This document shows, one piece after another, positions 20,619 through 33,700 of a stretch of DNA of 41,671 nt. The notes under the pieces are model-generated. The model searched no databases, had not been told where the DNA came from, and worked only from the letters and a program-made list of their open reading frames with translations. The position numbers and the translations under genes are program-made. Position 1 is the stretch's first letter. Every line of letters begins with the position of its first letter. This DNA comes from Mesostigma viride. Taxonomy: Eukaryota; Streptophyta; Mesostigmatophyceae; Mesostigmatales; Mesostigmataceae. The stretch is from the NCBI GenBank assembly GCA_009746045.1, contig RPFO01001111.1, positions 1 through 41,671 of the forward strand, in the 5' to 3' direction.

Positions 20619-21279
20619 TTAAGGGGACTCGTCACCAAAACACCAAAAAATCAATAAAAATTCAAAACTCACATTAAACCTATGCGAACAATGCCCAAAT
20701 GGGTTTGGGGACCCAAAGTAGCATTTATGACGATTTGTCGTGCACTTACTTGGGGTATTACCCCCGGCATTTGGCTAAAAATAGCACAAGACGCTAAACC
20801 GTTTTTGCCACGCCACGGTCAATAGGAGCATCTGATTGACCTGCCCATACATTCCAAACAAGTTCCCCCTCTCCTCGACCGTTTGAGTTACTAACATGGT
20901 TCAGCGGGTCAGGTTTGTGAGAGTTATTAATTTTCCCGCGAAAAAAGACCGTATTTTGGCGGGAAAATTAATAACTCTCACAAACCTGCCCCGCCGACCC
21001 ATGTTAGTAGCTCAAACGGTCGAGGAGAGGGGGAACTCGTTTGGAATGTATGGGCAGGTCAAACAGATGCTCCTATTGACCGTTGGGCGGCAAGAACGGT
21101 TTAGCGTCTTGTGCTATTTTTAGCCACATGCCAGGGGTAGTACCCCTAGTAAGTGCACGACAAATCGTCATAAATGCTACTTTGGGTCCCCAAACCCATT
21201 TGGGCATTGTTCGCATAGGTTTAATGTGAGTTTTGAATTTTTATTGATTTTTTGGTGTTTTGGTGACGAGTCCCCTTAA
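20619..21279. mobile_element. TTAA-flanked foldback MITE (piggyBac-like)
   Basis: A 653-bp palindrome (20623-21275) begins GGGGACTCGTCACC and ends GGTGACGAGTCCCC. TTAA lies on both sides (20619-20622, 21276-21279), and the flanks outside TTAA are unrelated. The arms are about 95% identical over 317 bp and meet at a 19-base loop (20940-20958). TTAA duplications are the hallmark of the piggyBac superfamily. No transposase is encoded; frames inside are shadows of the palindrome. Confidence 0.8.
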
Positions 21280-21964
21280 TCCCACGCCGCACATGGGCAG
21301 CAGATTATGTTGAATTGTTGATCATGCATGTCGCTTACATCATGTAACTCGCTTTTGCAGCGCTACCGTTGCTGTGCGGGAGGAACAGGTTATCGTACAG
21401 TTTTCGCTTAGTACCGCTTACTACCGCTTAGTAGCTGAGTACAAAGCAAGTAAAGCAAGCGTCTGGGTAAGATTATCCGATTTCTTTCCAGTTTTTGCGA
21501 GGTTTTTAGTTTTTGCCTATGTTCTTGTGCAAAATTCCACCGTGCTGTAGCCCTCGATCTGCACGTGACTGCCGCAGCCCCACAGTACACTGTCCAGCCA
21601 TGTCGAGCCAACGCCAGCGACATGCATTGAGATAGTCAGCCTGCCGACGATAACGATGGTTTCAAGCTGGGGATAGTCACGAGCCTATGCGGCGAGATTC
21701 TGAGGAGCTTATGCTTCCATTCAGCCGCCTTTAGCACAACTAATTTGTTACGGCGCTAACAATTCTACGAAAAACGAGATTGCGCGTCATGCTGCACAGG
21801 CGCCGGGCGCGCCGTGGGTAGCTGGAAGCCACTGCTAGGTGACCTACGCGTCGCAATCGGCATGGCCGATGGTTTGTGTCAACGTTGATTTCTAAAACGT
21901 GCAAGCGTGCGAGGAAAACGATTGTTTACCAGGCTTTTTGCCGGCTATAGAGCTCCCGGCCGGC

Positions 21965-22143
21965 ATGGCGCGTACCCAGGCTCGCGTTGCCGATTATATT
22001 AAGCCAGGGTACGCCTTCATGGATGGAGCTGAAAGCGATCTGGGTAAAAGCCTGGCATCGCAGTTTAGGTGGCCAGTTGGCGATTTCAGCAATTCGTCCG
22101 AGAGGTTGTTTTCGCCTGCCTTCCAATGCGGAGGTTTCAAATG
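21965..22143 (+). CDS. Exon 1: N-terminus and first MATH strands
   Basis: Encodes MARTQARVADYIKP..., then FRWPVGDFSNSS...FSPAFQCGGFKW. This matches the F-W-x-I-x-NFS and GGYKW strands that open the MATH domain. Donor GTAAGT at 22144, phase 2. The RVLIFPKGN-like strand that normally follows GGYKW is not found. Confidence 0.75.
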
Positions 22144-25100
22144 GTAAGTCCACACGTGGCAATATGATCTACCCAACAACCGAAATGTTGCCGGCTACCT
22201 TATTTTCTTCGTTAGGTGCATATGGAGCTAGGACTACGTAATACTTACTACATTTCCATCGAGAACGGTGTAGCAGGGGTATGCTAAGACCATTGGAAGT
22301 AGATAAGTGCCCACTTCGAGTTTCTGTGCAAATTACCACATTAAGTGCAGCAGGCCGGGGAAGTAAACTAAATGATTGCAGGATACATGAGGTGAAAGGC
22401 CAGTGGACGGTACCGTACCAGAAATTCGTCCTTTCTCAGCCGTTGTGTGACATTTGCGGTCATGATGAGCTGCAATCAGGCTTGAATACTATAATATCCT
22501 GGGGCAACCTGAAATCGATGAAATGGGTGACGTCCAATGGTATGCATGTCAACGCCACATTCTAACCTTATGACAGCAATACATGTTTTTGTTTTTTAGT
22601 TCATATGTTTGCTTTTGTTTGCTTATGTTCTAGCAATAACTACTAGTAAGGCGTAAATCTTTCCTAGAGTAGCTGGCCCATGCATGCATGCCATGTTTGC
22701 CTGTTCATTTTAGCTACAAGCACCCCTGGCCAAAGGGTTCGTTAGTGATCCCTTGGTGCATGCCTCTGGCCCGTGCGACTGCAGGTACATCTCTCTTGCA
22801 CCATCAGGAATGGCTGATAACGGCGGCTTCATAGGTGCACACTTGAGAGCGGAAAATGCAGCCCAGCAGCTCAACGGATGGGAGTGCATTGTGCGATTCA
22901 CTCTTACTCTTGAGAACCAGGTTGATGGCCGTCTCAGCATCATCAAAGGTAGGCGTATCTAATGGCGATTCGTAACTGTGATCGGATCCGTACATGCTAT
23001 TAAGGCTATACAGAGATCATGATTGTTTGTTTCCCCGCAAAATGATTGTCGTGCTGAAATGTGGATTGAAGTGGTTATGTATGCATGCAAGAGCTCCTAA
23101 CTCATTCACAGGTATGCTGGATGCCTGCCTCATATATAATATAGGCCCGAGGCTAACACCAGCTAGCTTTAGGTGCCACATGTTGCTTGTGCATACGGTT
23201 GGTTATGTTTGGGTGTCGCTAGCAAGGGCCCACGGCTTGCAGTATGAGGCAGACACTGAGGGCCCAGACAAACTGCTGAGTGCGGTACAACGTTCCATGT
23301 AGAGGCCCTGACAATACTACTTGCCAGCCTCTTTAATTGGCCAGCCTCCTCGCATGCAAGCCTGCATACTGTACTGTGTGCCCCACTTTGTTTGTATCAT
23401 TCTTCCCGAGTAGAAATGCTACCGACTGGCATGCTTGGGCATGCATGGGATGCTAGGCTCAGCTTCCTCTTCATCTCAGCAGATCAATTTCATGGGAGGC
23501 TAGCGGCTTCAACGTTTTAGCAGCATGGCGTACCTTAAGTTGCTATGTGCCACACTGTTTGGGCTGAGAGCTTGTGGTTCCATGGTGGGGTAAGTAATAA
23601 CTGCATAAATAACTAATGTAAGTAGCAAGTACTTGCATGCCGTGTTTGAGGGCATGTCCTGGAGTAGTGTTGCTTATCTCATTAAAGGTAAACACAAATT
23701 AGAAACAAGAGGCATCTCTATCATGCCCCAGCCCCTGCACTAAATAGGGAAATAGTCTTTGTCCGAGCGGTCCTTTACAGTAATGGCAGATGAGGCGGTA
23801 GTACAGCGGCTGACGTCGGGGGCAGTAACTTGATTAACTACGATTCGAGGGCTACCCCTTCTCACAATGGGCCATGAGCCGCTGTGGGGGAGCTTCAGGG
23901 CCAAGCCCTTCAGGTTGTTGGTGGGGTGGTAGCGTTGCATTGATGAGGAGTATGGCGATAACGATAAAAATGTCGATAACTGCAACATTGGTGGGCTCTG
24001 CACTTGTTGCTTGTGTGTCCAGAGGGTAACGTAGCATTCACGGAGACCGACGGGGCCTGGGGCTGGGATGAATTTGCGTCGCTGAAGCAGATACACGAGG
24101 ATGGCTTCCTGAAAGACGATACCCTTTTCATCACTGCCTCCATTCTCAGCTGCCAGAGGCAGGCCACGGCATCAGTCCTGTATCCTCCCACATCGTCTGT
24201 CTGGCATCTCCAATCGCTCATTTGAATCTGGGCCCAGGACAGTAAGTGGCATCTCTCTCTGGCATACTATTCTCTCGTAGTCATGTGTAGTCTGGCCGAG
24301 TGGATCCTAGCAAGGGGCAGCATTATTTTGCCAGGTTGTTTCCCCAAGAGTCTCTTTTGTTTTTGTTTGTTGAGACTGCAGTTCTGCGACTTTGTTCAAT
24401 CAGTGAATTCCAAAGCTGCAGTAACATCTAGGGCAGCCCAGGGAACATTGCGTTGCCATGCCAATACCATTCACCCCATGCACCCAAGCGTGGGGCTTTT
24501 CCTTTACCGAAACTTCATCATATGGGCACCCATCACAACTTTGTCCCATGTTGTAAACTGGGCTTGATGGCATGTCCAAGTTTGCTGTCTGTCAGACGCC
24601 GATTGGGAGCATGCGTAGTTGAAATTAATTCAACTATAAATATTTTACATGTTAATTCAACTGTAAATATGTTACATGTTCCTTCCCCCCCCCCCCTCTA
24701 TGCAGTAAACATAAAAATAAAAACTACAGCTACCTTCACCAGGACAGGTAATTTCCTTGAGTGCTTGCTCACTATGCAGCAAGCAGATTTGCTGAAGCTG
24801 AGTAACTGTGAAAGTGTTTTGTGCCTCAAAAGTCCACAAGTCTTTGACTTCGTGACAGGGAAACACTAGGGAAAGTTTTAAAAGTTTTAAACATTCTAAG
24901 TTCTAATAAGGGACACCCCTGGTCACAACAACATGCTCGTATCGCCTGTAGGTATAGTGGTATCTGGACCTACAAGGGAGCCCACGGTGCAGTATGCTTT
25001 CCGGCCTGATTCTGGCGACTGCTGTGCACGTTAGCGCGGCATATCTTCAATGGCATTTCATTTCATTGGTCAGCATTGCCCTTAACCTGGTCCTTTTTTT

Positions 25101-28100
25101 TTTCCCCCGCTGGCAAGCATGCAACTTTTTTTTTCCCGGCCCGCTAATTGGATAATCTGCCAGTTATGACTCGAAAAAGGAGACGGGATATGTGGGCCTC
25201 AAGGCGCAAGGCGCCAACCCCGTGGCCAACCCCCTGCTGCAGATGCTGTACCACATCCCATACTTCCGACGCGTAAGTGCTGGATGACGTGCAAGTGATG
25301 TCGCATTTGGCGCTTGCTCAGCAAAGTGGTGTTCATGTCATTATTCTGTACGTGTGAATTACTTTCAGGCATGAAATGTGCTTAGAAAAGCCATTGTGAT
25401 GGACTGCCCACGAGCATGGAGAGCTTGCTGTAATTCATATACAGACACTACTAGCATATTACTAAAGCAGTAGTAGAATTATATGATAGTACTGCTAATG
25501 TACTATTAGATAGTAGTATAATATTGTTATTCTGGAATACTCTTCACCTTTGGTGATATTCTCCAAAGCTCCTGTCATATGAGGAGTAGGGGTAAATGCC
25601 CCTGCTCTTGCCACCGGCGTTTGGGAATCGCTAGCTATTTATAGCCGTTTCTGTTAGGCTTATCATTTAGTAACAGGGACAGTTAGTCATTCTGACGTTT
25701 TTGGTTGGCTTTCAGAAAGATCGAGAGTCTCGCAGTCCGAGTTTTCTCTTCACATTTTGCCCATTTGGACAGAATATTTAAAGCTCACAAGCATTGTTTC
25801 ATAACTTACGTGCCATGTTGGCATAAGTTTGGTGGCTGTTTGGTTGCAGGATGGCACTTCATCCCTGATTTTTGCTATTCGTATCTTTCGGCCACTCTTC
25901 TTAACCTCATTTTGCAAACCTGTTCTGTTTTCTCCCTTTTAAAAAGTGGTTGTCCGCACTTAATGGCGATTGCAGAATGTTGTTAGGTTCCCACACACAC
26001 AACAGCTGCGATCGCCGCATAATAGCCTCAATCCATGCATGCACATTTGCACGCAGGCGGTGTACCGCACGCCCATCACCGAGGTGGAGAGTGAGGCGAG
26101 CCATGTCATGCTGGAGCTGCAGCGCCTGTTCTGCCACATGCAGTTCAGGGATGGCAGCGCGGATGCTGTGGACCTGCTCGAGTCCCTTGGAGTGGGCGGT
26201 GGTCCGACGACGCAGCAGCAGCCCCCCTCGAGTCTCACCCTGTATAAAAAAATGGAGGAAAAGATGAAGGTGTAGTTAATTATTACATTTTTTGTTTCGA
26301 ATTTGCGGTAGGCCTTACTGTAGTTGCTTCTAACCACACCAGTTGGGGTTTTCTCGTGATTCACGTGCATGCAAGAATGAAGGAGTCCATCATTGTCAAT
26401 TCAGTGATGCCAAGGCTAAGGTTGCTGCGGGCTCTTGCCTAGTGCTGTGGGGGTTTCCCCACAAGAGCTACCCTGAATTGTGGATTTGATATCTGAGAGT
26501 ATATCTTATGCATGTGTGCAGAGGAATCGTAAACTATGTAAAGGCTCGAACTGTGCATGCTTTTGTGTCTTGCTTCGGTGCATATGACAGGGCACAGTGC
26601 TGGAAGGCACCACCAGGAGGCTCTTCGCAGGCCACATGTGCAAATGCATCAGCTGGGGGGACCTGGATATGGCTGGCAGCTTCTATGAACTCACCCTGCA
26701 GCTAGACGTCCATGGTTGTAAGGACCTCTACGCATCCTTGGACAAGTACACCACAGAGGCGCTGGTGGAAGTCACTGAGGCGGCTGGAAGCCCTGGGTCC
26801 CAGGTGGGTAGATTGTAGTGGTGGAGGCGTATGGACCAAGCTTATGCAACATTCCATGAGTGGTATCATGTTAATATGACTCCAGCAAATCAGCTTTGCA
26901 TCCACTGGATTTATGCAGCTGCTTGGCCCATGGTTTTGGAGCGAATGAGGGCCATTTCCCCGGTGGTGCCCTGTCGTGGGCAGAGACGTGTGGTGGTCAG
27001 CACCTCCATACAAGTCTATGGGCAGAGATCAATCAAGTCGTTCTAAGGAATTATGGAAAATATCTAGAAAGCGAAAGAAGCTGCATGCATGTAAGTGGAT
27101 GCGTAGTCTGCGTACAGTACATGTATGACGCAACGCTGTGTTTACACCATTGAAATGCACTCCATGTTCTTTGATGTCCATGGCAGGCCGTCTGCAAGAA
27201 TCATCACTCCTCCCCCCACCCCACCCACTGCCTGCTGCCTGAATACGCCCAGTCCCCAGGTCCTGCCACTAGCTTAGTGAACTGCTCAAAAATGCCGTCA
27301 GTCAGTTGCGCTGCTCAAAGCAGAAATCGCCTTTAGGATGTCACATAACTTCTTGTGCTCACTTTACATTGCATTTCTCTTTAGTACAAATTAGCAAATT
27401 CTTGGAGAATGGGGGGATGTGGATGGGAGGCTTACCCACACGGAGCTTTGGGCTCGGATCCATGCGGGTAGCAAGAGACCCTCATAAATACTCCCCGCTT
27501 ACAAGCATGCCTGCCTCCTCACTGCTTCCTGCTGCCTCTGTTGTACGCCTTGGGAAAATCTTGCCAGGCCATGAAAGAGCGCGTCGTATTCAAGGACCTG
27601 CCCCCAGTGCTGGTGCTTCAGCTGAAACCAAGGCCCGAGTCAACCTCTGGGTCGGACGAGCAGGATAAGGCAAGTGTGCATGAGCATGGGAGAGTTTGAT
27701 TCTTTTCCTGGTAGCTACTCTCTCCTATGAATGTGGACGGATGGCCTGGAGGGCGATGCAGCTACTGAGCGTTGCAAAGGGGAAACTCACGGCATTAGTG
27801 GTTGGGAAGCCACCTCTGGGGCGTGAAGTAATGACCTTTTGGTGTTACACTTGGCTTATCTTCCACCTAAGCGAAATTGGCCAAAGTATGCTGGCTTATA
27901 ACTCCGAGGTACTTGCTGGTGGGCGTAACATGACAGGTAATGATCCCAGTTTGCATTGACTGTAGCACACCCTGCCATGCTCGGCACATATCAACCACCT
28001 GCTACCGTGGCAGCGATCTACTGCTATGTTGCTATGTACCAGCTTTTGTTTTCCTTGTCCTAGGACACGATAGAACCATTGACAGGTTGCTATACATATC

Positions 28101-30678
28101 CCCATGATTACAATGCACTAATTCTAATCTGAAACGGTTTTTGAGTACTAAACTAAAGTTGGCAACAATTCTTTTCGTCGAAAGGCCAACAACATGCTTC
28201 AATCAGGCAACCTTAGGCATCGTGGCACGTTGACCAGATTGTTGTCTGGGGCCGGGTATTGACATGCCAATGGCAGCATACAGTCGATTTTGATGGCAAT
28301 AGACCCAACAATAGTACGGCACATGTTGAACCTGTCATTGCCATGCGCCAGGCTGAGGACCGCTACGAGTTTCCCCTGGAGCTTGACCTGGACGTTGACG
28401 GACGCAAGTACCTGACCAAGGACGCGGATGCCAGCGTGCGCAACCTGTACGAGCTGCACAGGTGTGGTGCCCGCACATAGATAGTAGGACTAGATGTTGT
28501 AAAATTAAATGTTGTTTTTAAAAGAGTAGTCATAACCTGGTAGTGATAAAAATTGAAGCTTAAGAACTTCAGGGTTGTTATATTGCAAATCTTTGTGAGC
28601 TGCTCCAGTGAGTTGGAAGTGTGACGATGTTCATAAAGTGACCATGTTGGACCTGCAATCTGCACAGGCTGCATAGACGTTTAAGCAGGTGACAGGACGA
28701 TGAGACTTACCATGGAGAATTCTAAAGCATTCCTGCTTTTAGGACGGTGGTGGGCATTGTCTTCTGCCTACTGTGGGACTGTGTATCACGGCACAGTGAT
28801 CTTATCTACCAAACCACCAGCGAGGCTGGGCGTGCGTCCACAGTGATTAGACTGTGCTTATGGGAATTAGGTTGATGCTATGCCTTCCAGTACAGACGAG
28901 GTGTACTGCAGGGGCATTAGGTTGATGTTATTTGTTCTGTAGCGGGACTAACGTCATTTAGCGCTTAGTGCCCCAGACAAGCTACACACACCAAGGTTTT
29001 GTTTTCCAACCCGCTGCCTTGGTAGGCTCCCATAGTAACGAATTGTTGGGTTGAACTTCCTACAGATGGTTTCGGCAAGTGCTGTAGAAACAAAAACAAA
29101 ACTCGATTGTCTGTCATTGGAGGATGCTGAACTTTTCGTAGCTAGCTGCGGTGTTGAATCACCCGGATGGTTTTCAAAATTATTATCGGGCAAGCTTATT
29201 GTGTAGTAAGTGGTAACAACAGGCTGATGCTGTGGTCATGTGATCGTGTTCAGCTCATCTTTTCTTTACTGACAGAGGCCAAGAAGACAAAAGCAGAGAC
29301 AGAGGGGAGAGGGGAGAGGGGGGAGAGGGGGAGAGGGGGAGAGGGGGAGAGGAAGAGAGGGGAGAGGGGAGAAGGGGGAGGGGGAGGGGGAGAGGGGAGA
29401 AGGGGAGAGGGAGGGGAGAGGGGGAGAGGGGGAGAGGGGGAGAGGGGGAGAGGGGAGAGGGGGGAGGGGGGGAGGGGGGAGGGGGAGGGGGGGGGGAGGG
29501 GGGAGGGGAGGGGAGGGGGGAGGGGGGAGGGGGGGAGGGAGGGGGAGGGGGGGAGGGGGGAGGGGGGGAGGGGGGAGGGGGGGAGGGGAGGGGGGGAGGG
29601 GGGAGGGGGGAGGGGGGAGGGGGGAGGGGGGGAGGGAGGGGGAGGGGAGGGGGGAGGGGGGAGGGGGGGAGGGGGGAGGGGGGAGGGGGGAGGGGGAGGG
29701 GGGGAGGGGGGAGGGGGGAGGGGGGAGGGGGGGGGGGGAGGGGGAGGGGGGAGGGGGAGGGGGGAGGGGGGAGGGGGAGGGGGAGGGGGGAGGGGGAGGG
29801 GGAGGGGGAGGGGGGAGGGGGAGGGGGGAGAGGGGGAGAGGGGGGAGGGGGGGAGGGGGGAGGGGGGGGAGGGGGGAGGGGGGAGGGGAGGGGAGGGGAG
29901 GGGGAGGGGAGGGGGGGAGGGGAGGGGGAGGGGGGGAGGAGGGGGGGAGGGGAGGGGGAGGGGGAGGGGGGGAGGAGGGGGGGAGGGGGGAGGGGGGAGG
30001 GGGGAGGGGGGGAGGGGGAGGGAGGGAGGGGGGGAGGGGGGGAGGGGGGGAGGGGGAGGGGGGGAGGGGGGGAGGGGGGGGGGGGGAGGGGAGAGGGGAG
30101 GGGGGAGAGGGGGAGAGGGGGAGAGGGGAGAGGGAGAGGGGGAGAGGGGAGAGGGGAGCGGGGAGAGGGGGGCGGCGAGGGAGGGGAGCGGGGGAGCGGG
30201 GAGCAGGGCGCGGGGGCGGGGGAGGGGGAGGGGGGAGGGGGGAGGGGAGGGGGGAGGGGGGAGGGGGGAGGGGGGAGGGGGGGAGGGGAGGGGGAGGGGG
30301 GGGGGGGAGGGGGAGGGGGGGGGGGGAGGGGGAGGGGGGAGGGGGAGGGGGGGAGGGGGGGAGGGGGGAGGGGTAGGGGGGGAGGGGGGAGGGGGGAGGG
30401 GAGAGGGGAGAGGGGAGAGGGGGAGAGGGGAGGGGGAGAGGGGAGAGGGGAGGGGAGAGGGGGGAGAGGGGAGCGGGGGAGAGGGGGGCGGGCGAGGGAG
30501 GGGGAGCGGGGGAGCGGGGGAGCAGGGGCGCGGGGGCGCGGGGGCGCGGGGGAGCGGGGGAGCGGGGGAGCGGGGGAGCGGGGGAGCGGGGGAGCGGGGG
30601 CGCGGGGGGGCGGGGGGGCGGGCGAGGGAGGGGGAGAGGGAGAGGGAGAGGGAGAGGGAGAGGGACCGGGAGAGGGAG

Positions 30679-30717
<39 letters not shown>

Positions 30718-33700
30718 TAGAGATAGAGATAGAGATAGAGAGAGAGAGACTTAATGTTTCAACTGATGTCAATGGCGCATCATCTTTGTCTTAACGAAGC
30801 AAGTTACCTCAGATTTTTACAAGGAATGCCAGACAGCTTATGTCCTTTTGGGGGCACCTAGGCCAGCTTGAAGCAAGGGCTACTTTTCACAGCAACTGTA
30901 ATGCCTGATATCCATGCATGCATATGTGTCGGCTTTTGGCTGTCCTTGTGCACTGATCCTGTCTGTCAGCGTTGCCGTCCAAGGATGGAAGAAAAGCTGC
31001 GCTGTGTTCATTCGGCCCAACCTGGGCGATCAGTGGTTCAAGTTTGATGACGAGCGGGTTACTAAGGAGCCCGCCGTTGCGGCCATTGAGCAGCAGTACG
31101 GCGGGCAATCTGAGGTGCATGGCCTGCCCTGCCCAGGATTGCTGTTTTCCTGGACTACATTCAGATCTTTGCTGGCCCTGGTGTTCTGGCTGTAATGGCA
31201 AGCGGGGGGCTCTCTAAATAGTGTCTAGTTTGGGTGGATACAACCGGCATCTGATTTATCCCGTCCTCGTTGGTGCAGTTGGTTTTCTCAACGCCAGTAC
31301 GTCTGTACAGCGCTTGCCCCCTTCATCTGAAGTAGGTTCATCATGTACTGCGGCCGCTAGCAGGTGTCCTAGTGTACGGCTGACCGTCCTGCTGCAGCTG
31401 TGTCCATCTCTTATCAGCCTGTGCAGGTATAAATGCTGCACTGAACTGTATGCTATAGCAATCACGCATACCCTGCCCTGCTTCCCCAGCTTGTCATTCT
31501 AGATGGTAACTTGTGTGAGAGCCTTTTTCTTCGCCCTAGCTTCCAAGTTGCAGCAGTCTAAGTTCATGATGTCAAAACTAATTCTCTGCTGATTCCCATG
31601 AAAGCTGAAGTGCTGATCGGCAAATTTCCATTGCTTTCTTTCCTTCTGGGTGGTTTTGTTAACAATACTAATAACATGGCAGCCACAACAGCTGGATGAG
31701 GTAATGAGACCCACAGGCCCTGGTTAATAGTGCTGGAAATTTTGGTGGTTGGCCATAGATCATTGTATCAGAGCACACTTTTTTATGCTTGGATAGCTAC
31801 AGCTAGTTCTGTTCATTTTCACTACTAACTCATCCAAATTTTTCTGCTTGCATGGTCCCCCCACTCGACCTTTATCAGGCCTCCACGGTGCACATGCTGG
31901 TGTACGTGCGCAAGAGCGACAAGCAGTACGTCATGTGCCCTGTGAGCAGGGAGGACTTGGCACCCCACGTGCAGGTAGGTTCTAGAAGGGGCGATGGCTA
32001 CAAGTTGCTGGGCACTGTCAATGCAAAAGTAAGTAAGTAAGTACTTGCGTGTCATGCGCATGGGCATGCCACGGAGTACTATGCTAAAATACTATGTGTG
32101 TCAATGCATAGAGTAGGTCCCATGTTTGATACAGGGAAAAAAATTGGGGAAATTAGGTTCCATCAAAGCTGCAGTATTCCGGCCCCATGACTCGTGAGTC
32201 TCATGAGAGTCAAACGGTATACCGTAACATACCAGTACTATTATATCATACCAGTACTAGTATATCACACCAGTACTATTATATCATACCAGTACTATTA
32301 TATCATACCAGTACTAGTATAACATAGAAGTACTATTATATCATACCAGTACTAGTATATCATACCAGTACTCGTATATCATGCCAGTACTAGTATATCT
32401 CATTGTACGAAGATGAACTCTAGTCATGGCGCATATCAGTGACACACAAGAACAAGTACATGTAACTCATGTTTATACTTCGATTAATATACACGTGTAA
32501 GCAGTTGCGGCGATATGATTGGCCTCAGGTAAAGCTCTTGGCTTTTGATAACAGCTCTACAACATATGATGCGGACCAACCAACGACCTGGAATTAGGGC
32601 GCGGTCTCCTTGTTGCCTCCTCAATGCTCATGTGCATGCCACCAGCCACACCCAAGTATCTAGGGAGCTCTATTGTTGAGACTTCTTACAACACAGTCTG
32701 GCGTGCAGATGCCCCAAGTTCGGAAATTTCACGTCACCAAGTGTCCAATTCACATCCTTATTGATTGGTGAGCTGTTGCAGATAATTATACATTTAACAC
32801 AGGTGGTAGCCTTATTAAGATCCTGGATCTGCGGAGGAAACCAGCCAACATTTCTTGCCTGCGTGTCCTTTGACACTATAAACCTGTTGTTCAACACTAT
32901 GAATCCGCTACATAATAAACCCGCCACACAACACGCTGTGTGTGCTTGCAGGAACGGCTGGCACGCGAACGTCCCAAGCTACATGACGCGGCGGTCGGGG
33001 ACACGCACATCATCGTGAGGGTGGGTTTTGCTTATTAGCAATGGCGCCTTGTAACAACCGGACATGAGAGCTACAGCTAATGGAAAGATTAGTTAAGTTA
33101 CCGGTTAGTAAATCAAAGCAAGCATAAGGCGGTGCACTTGGACAACGCCTTTGACAGTAATTAGCAACCCACATGACTAACAACAGTGCGGTAAGTGCTA
33201 AAGCAACCACGAAATCACAGCCCCTACCAATCAGTACGACGATGCTTTACGTAGGTACGACAGGACCAGTGCTCGTTTTAGCGCCAACGCTGCCGGCGAT
33301 GCCCTAGAATTTCCGGGCCGGGGAACTTGTGTGCCTAGGTCGGACCTCAGTAGGTGGCTAGTAGTACTTCAGCGCTAGACAGCTCAGTGAGTTCACTGCA
33401 CCTTCTTGTAAAAACTTCGACATTGGCGACTTCTGATGGCTGACACCCAACATTGTGGCGGGCGGGCGGCAAACTTAACCCTTTAAACGCTTTCTGGCAG
33501 AAAAAGCGGATCTGCCTGGGACCCTTGGGTCCCCTCAGCTCTAGCGTGCCTGGTGCCAGGATTCTGGTGGCTATCCCCGCCCCCCGCCTTCTGCGATTCG
33601 TTGCCGGGGCGGGGCTGGCTATGTAAAACAGGATAAAGCGAGAACTGGATGGTGCATAGGTACCACACTACCTTCACTGCTCCTTATGGTATGTCCCGTC

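Larger units (their letters stand above)
21665..24630 (+). repeat. Right arm of the head-to-head inverted duplication
   Basis: About 2.97 kb matching, in reverse complement, the left arm 12413-20520 once the 14240-18577 insertion and microsatellites are removed (about 3.0 kb). It includes the upstream region and exons 1-3 of the UBP12-like gene. Homology ends near GCATGCGTAGTTGAAATTA at 24630. Confidence 0.85.

Noticed and set aside
20896-21123. 75-codon frame across the centre of the TTAA palindrome
   Set aside because: It runs through both arms and the loop and has no domain; it is a consequence of the palindrome.
24231-24250. Strong donor GTAAGT at 24241 as the end of exon 3
   Set aside because: The MATH frame reaches a stop (TGA at about 24222) before it; the weaker GTATCC at 24180 keeps frame and phase.
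25273-26056. 93-codon frame at 25705-25986
   Set aside because: It lies in intron 4, lacks homology and is not needed for the gene model.
29167-30720. 517-codon Gly/Glu/Arg-rich frame and the opposite 505-codon Pro/Ser-rich frame
   Set aside because: Both are the polypurine tract read as protein; it lies in an intron of the UBP12-like gene and has no non-repeat domain.
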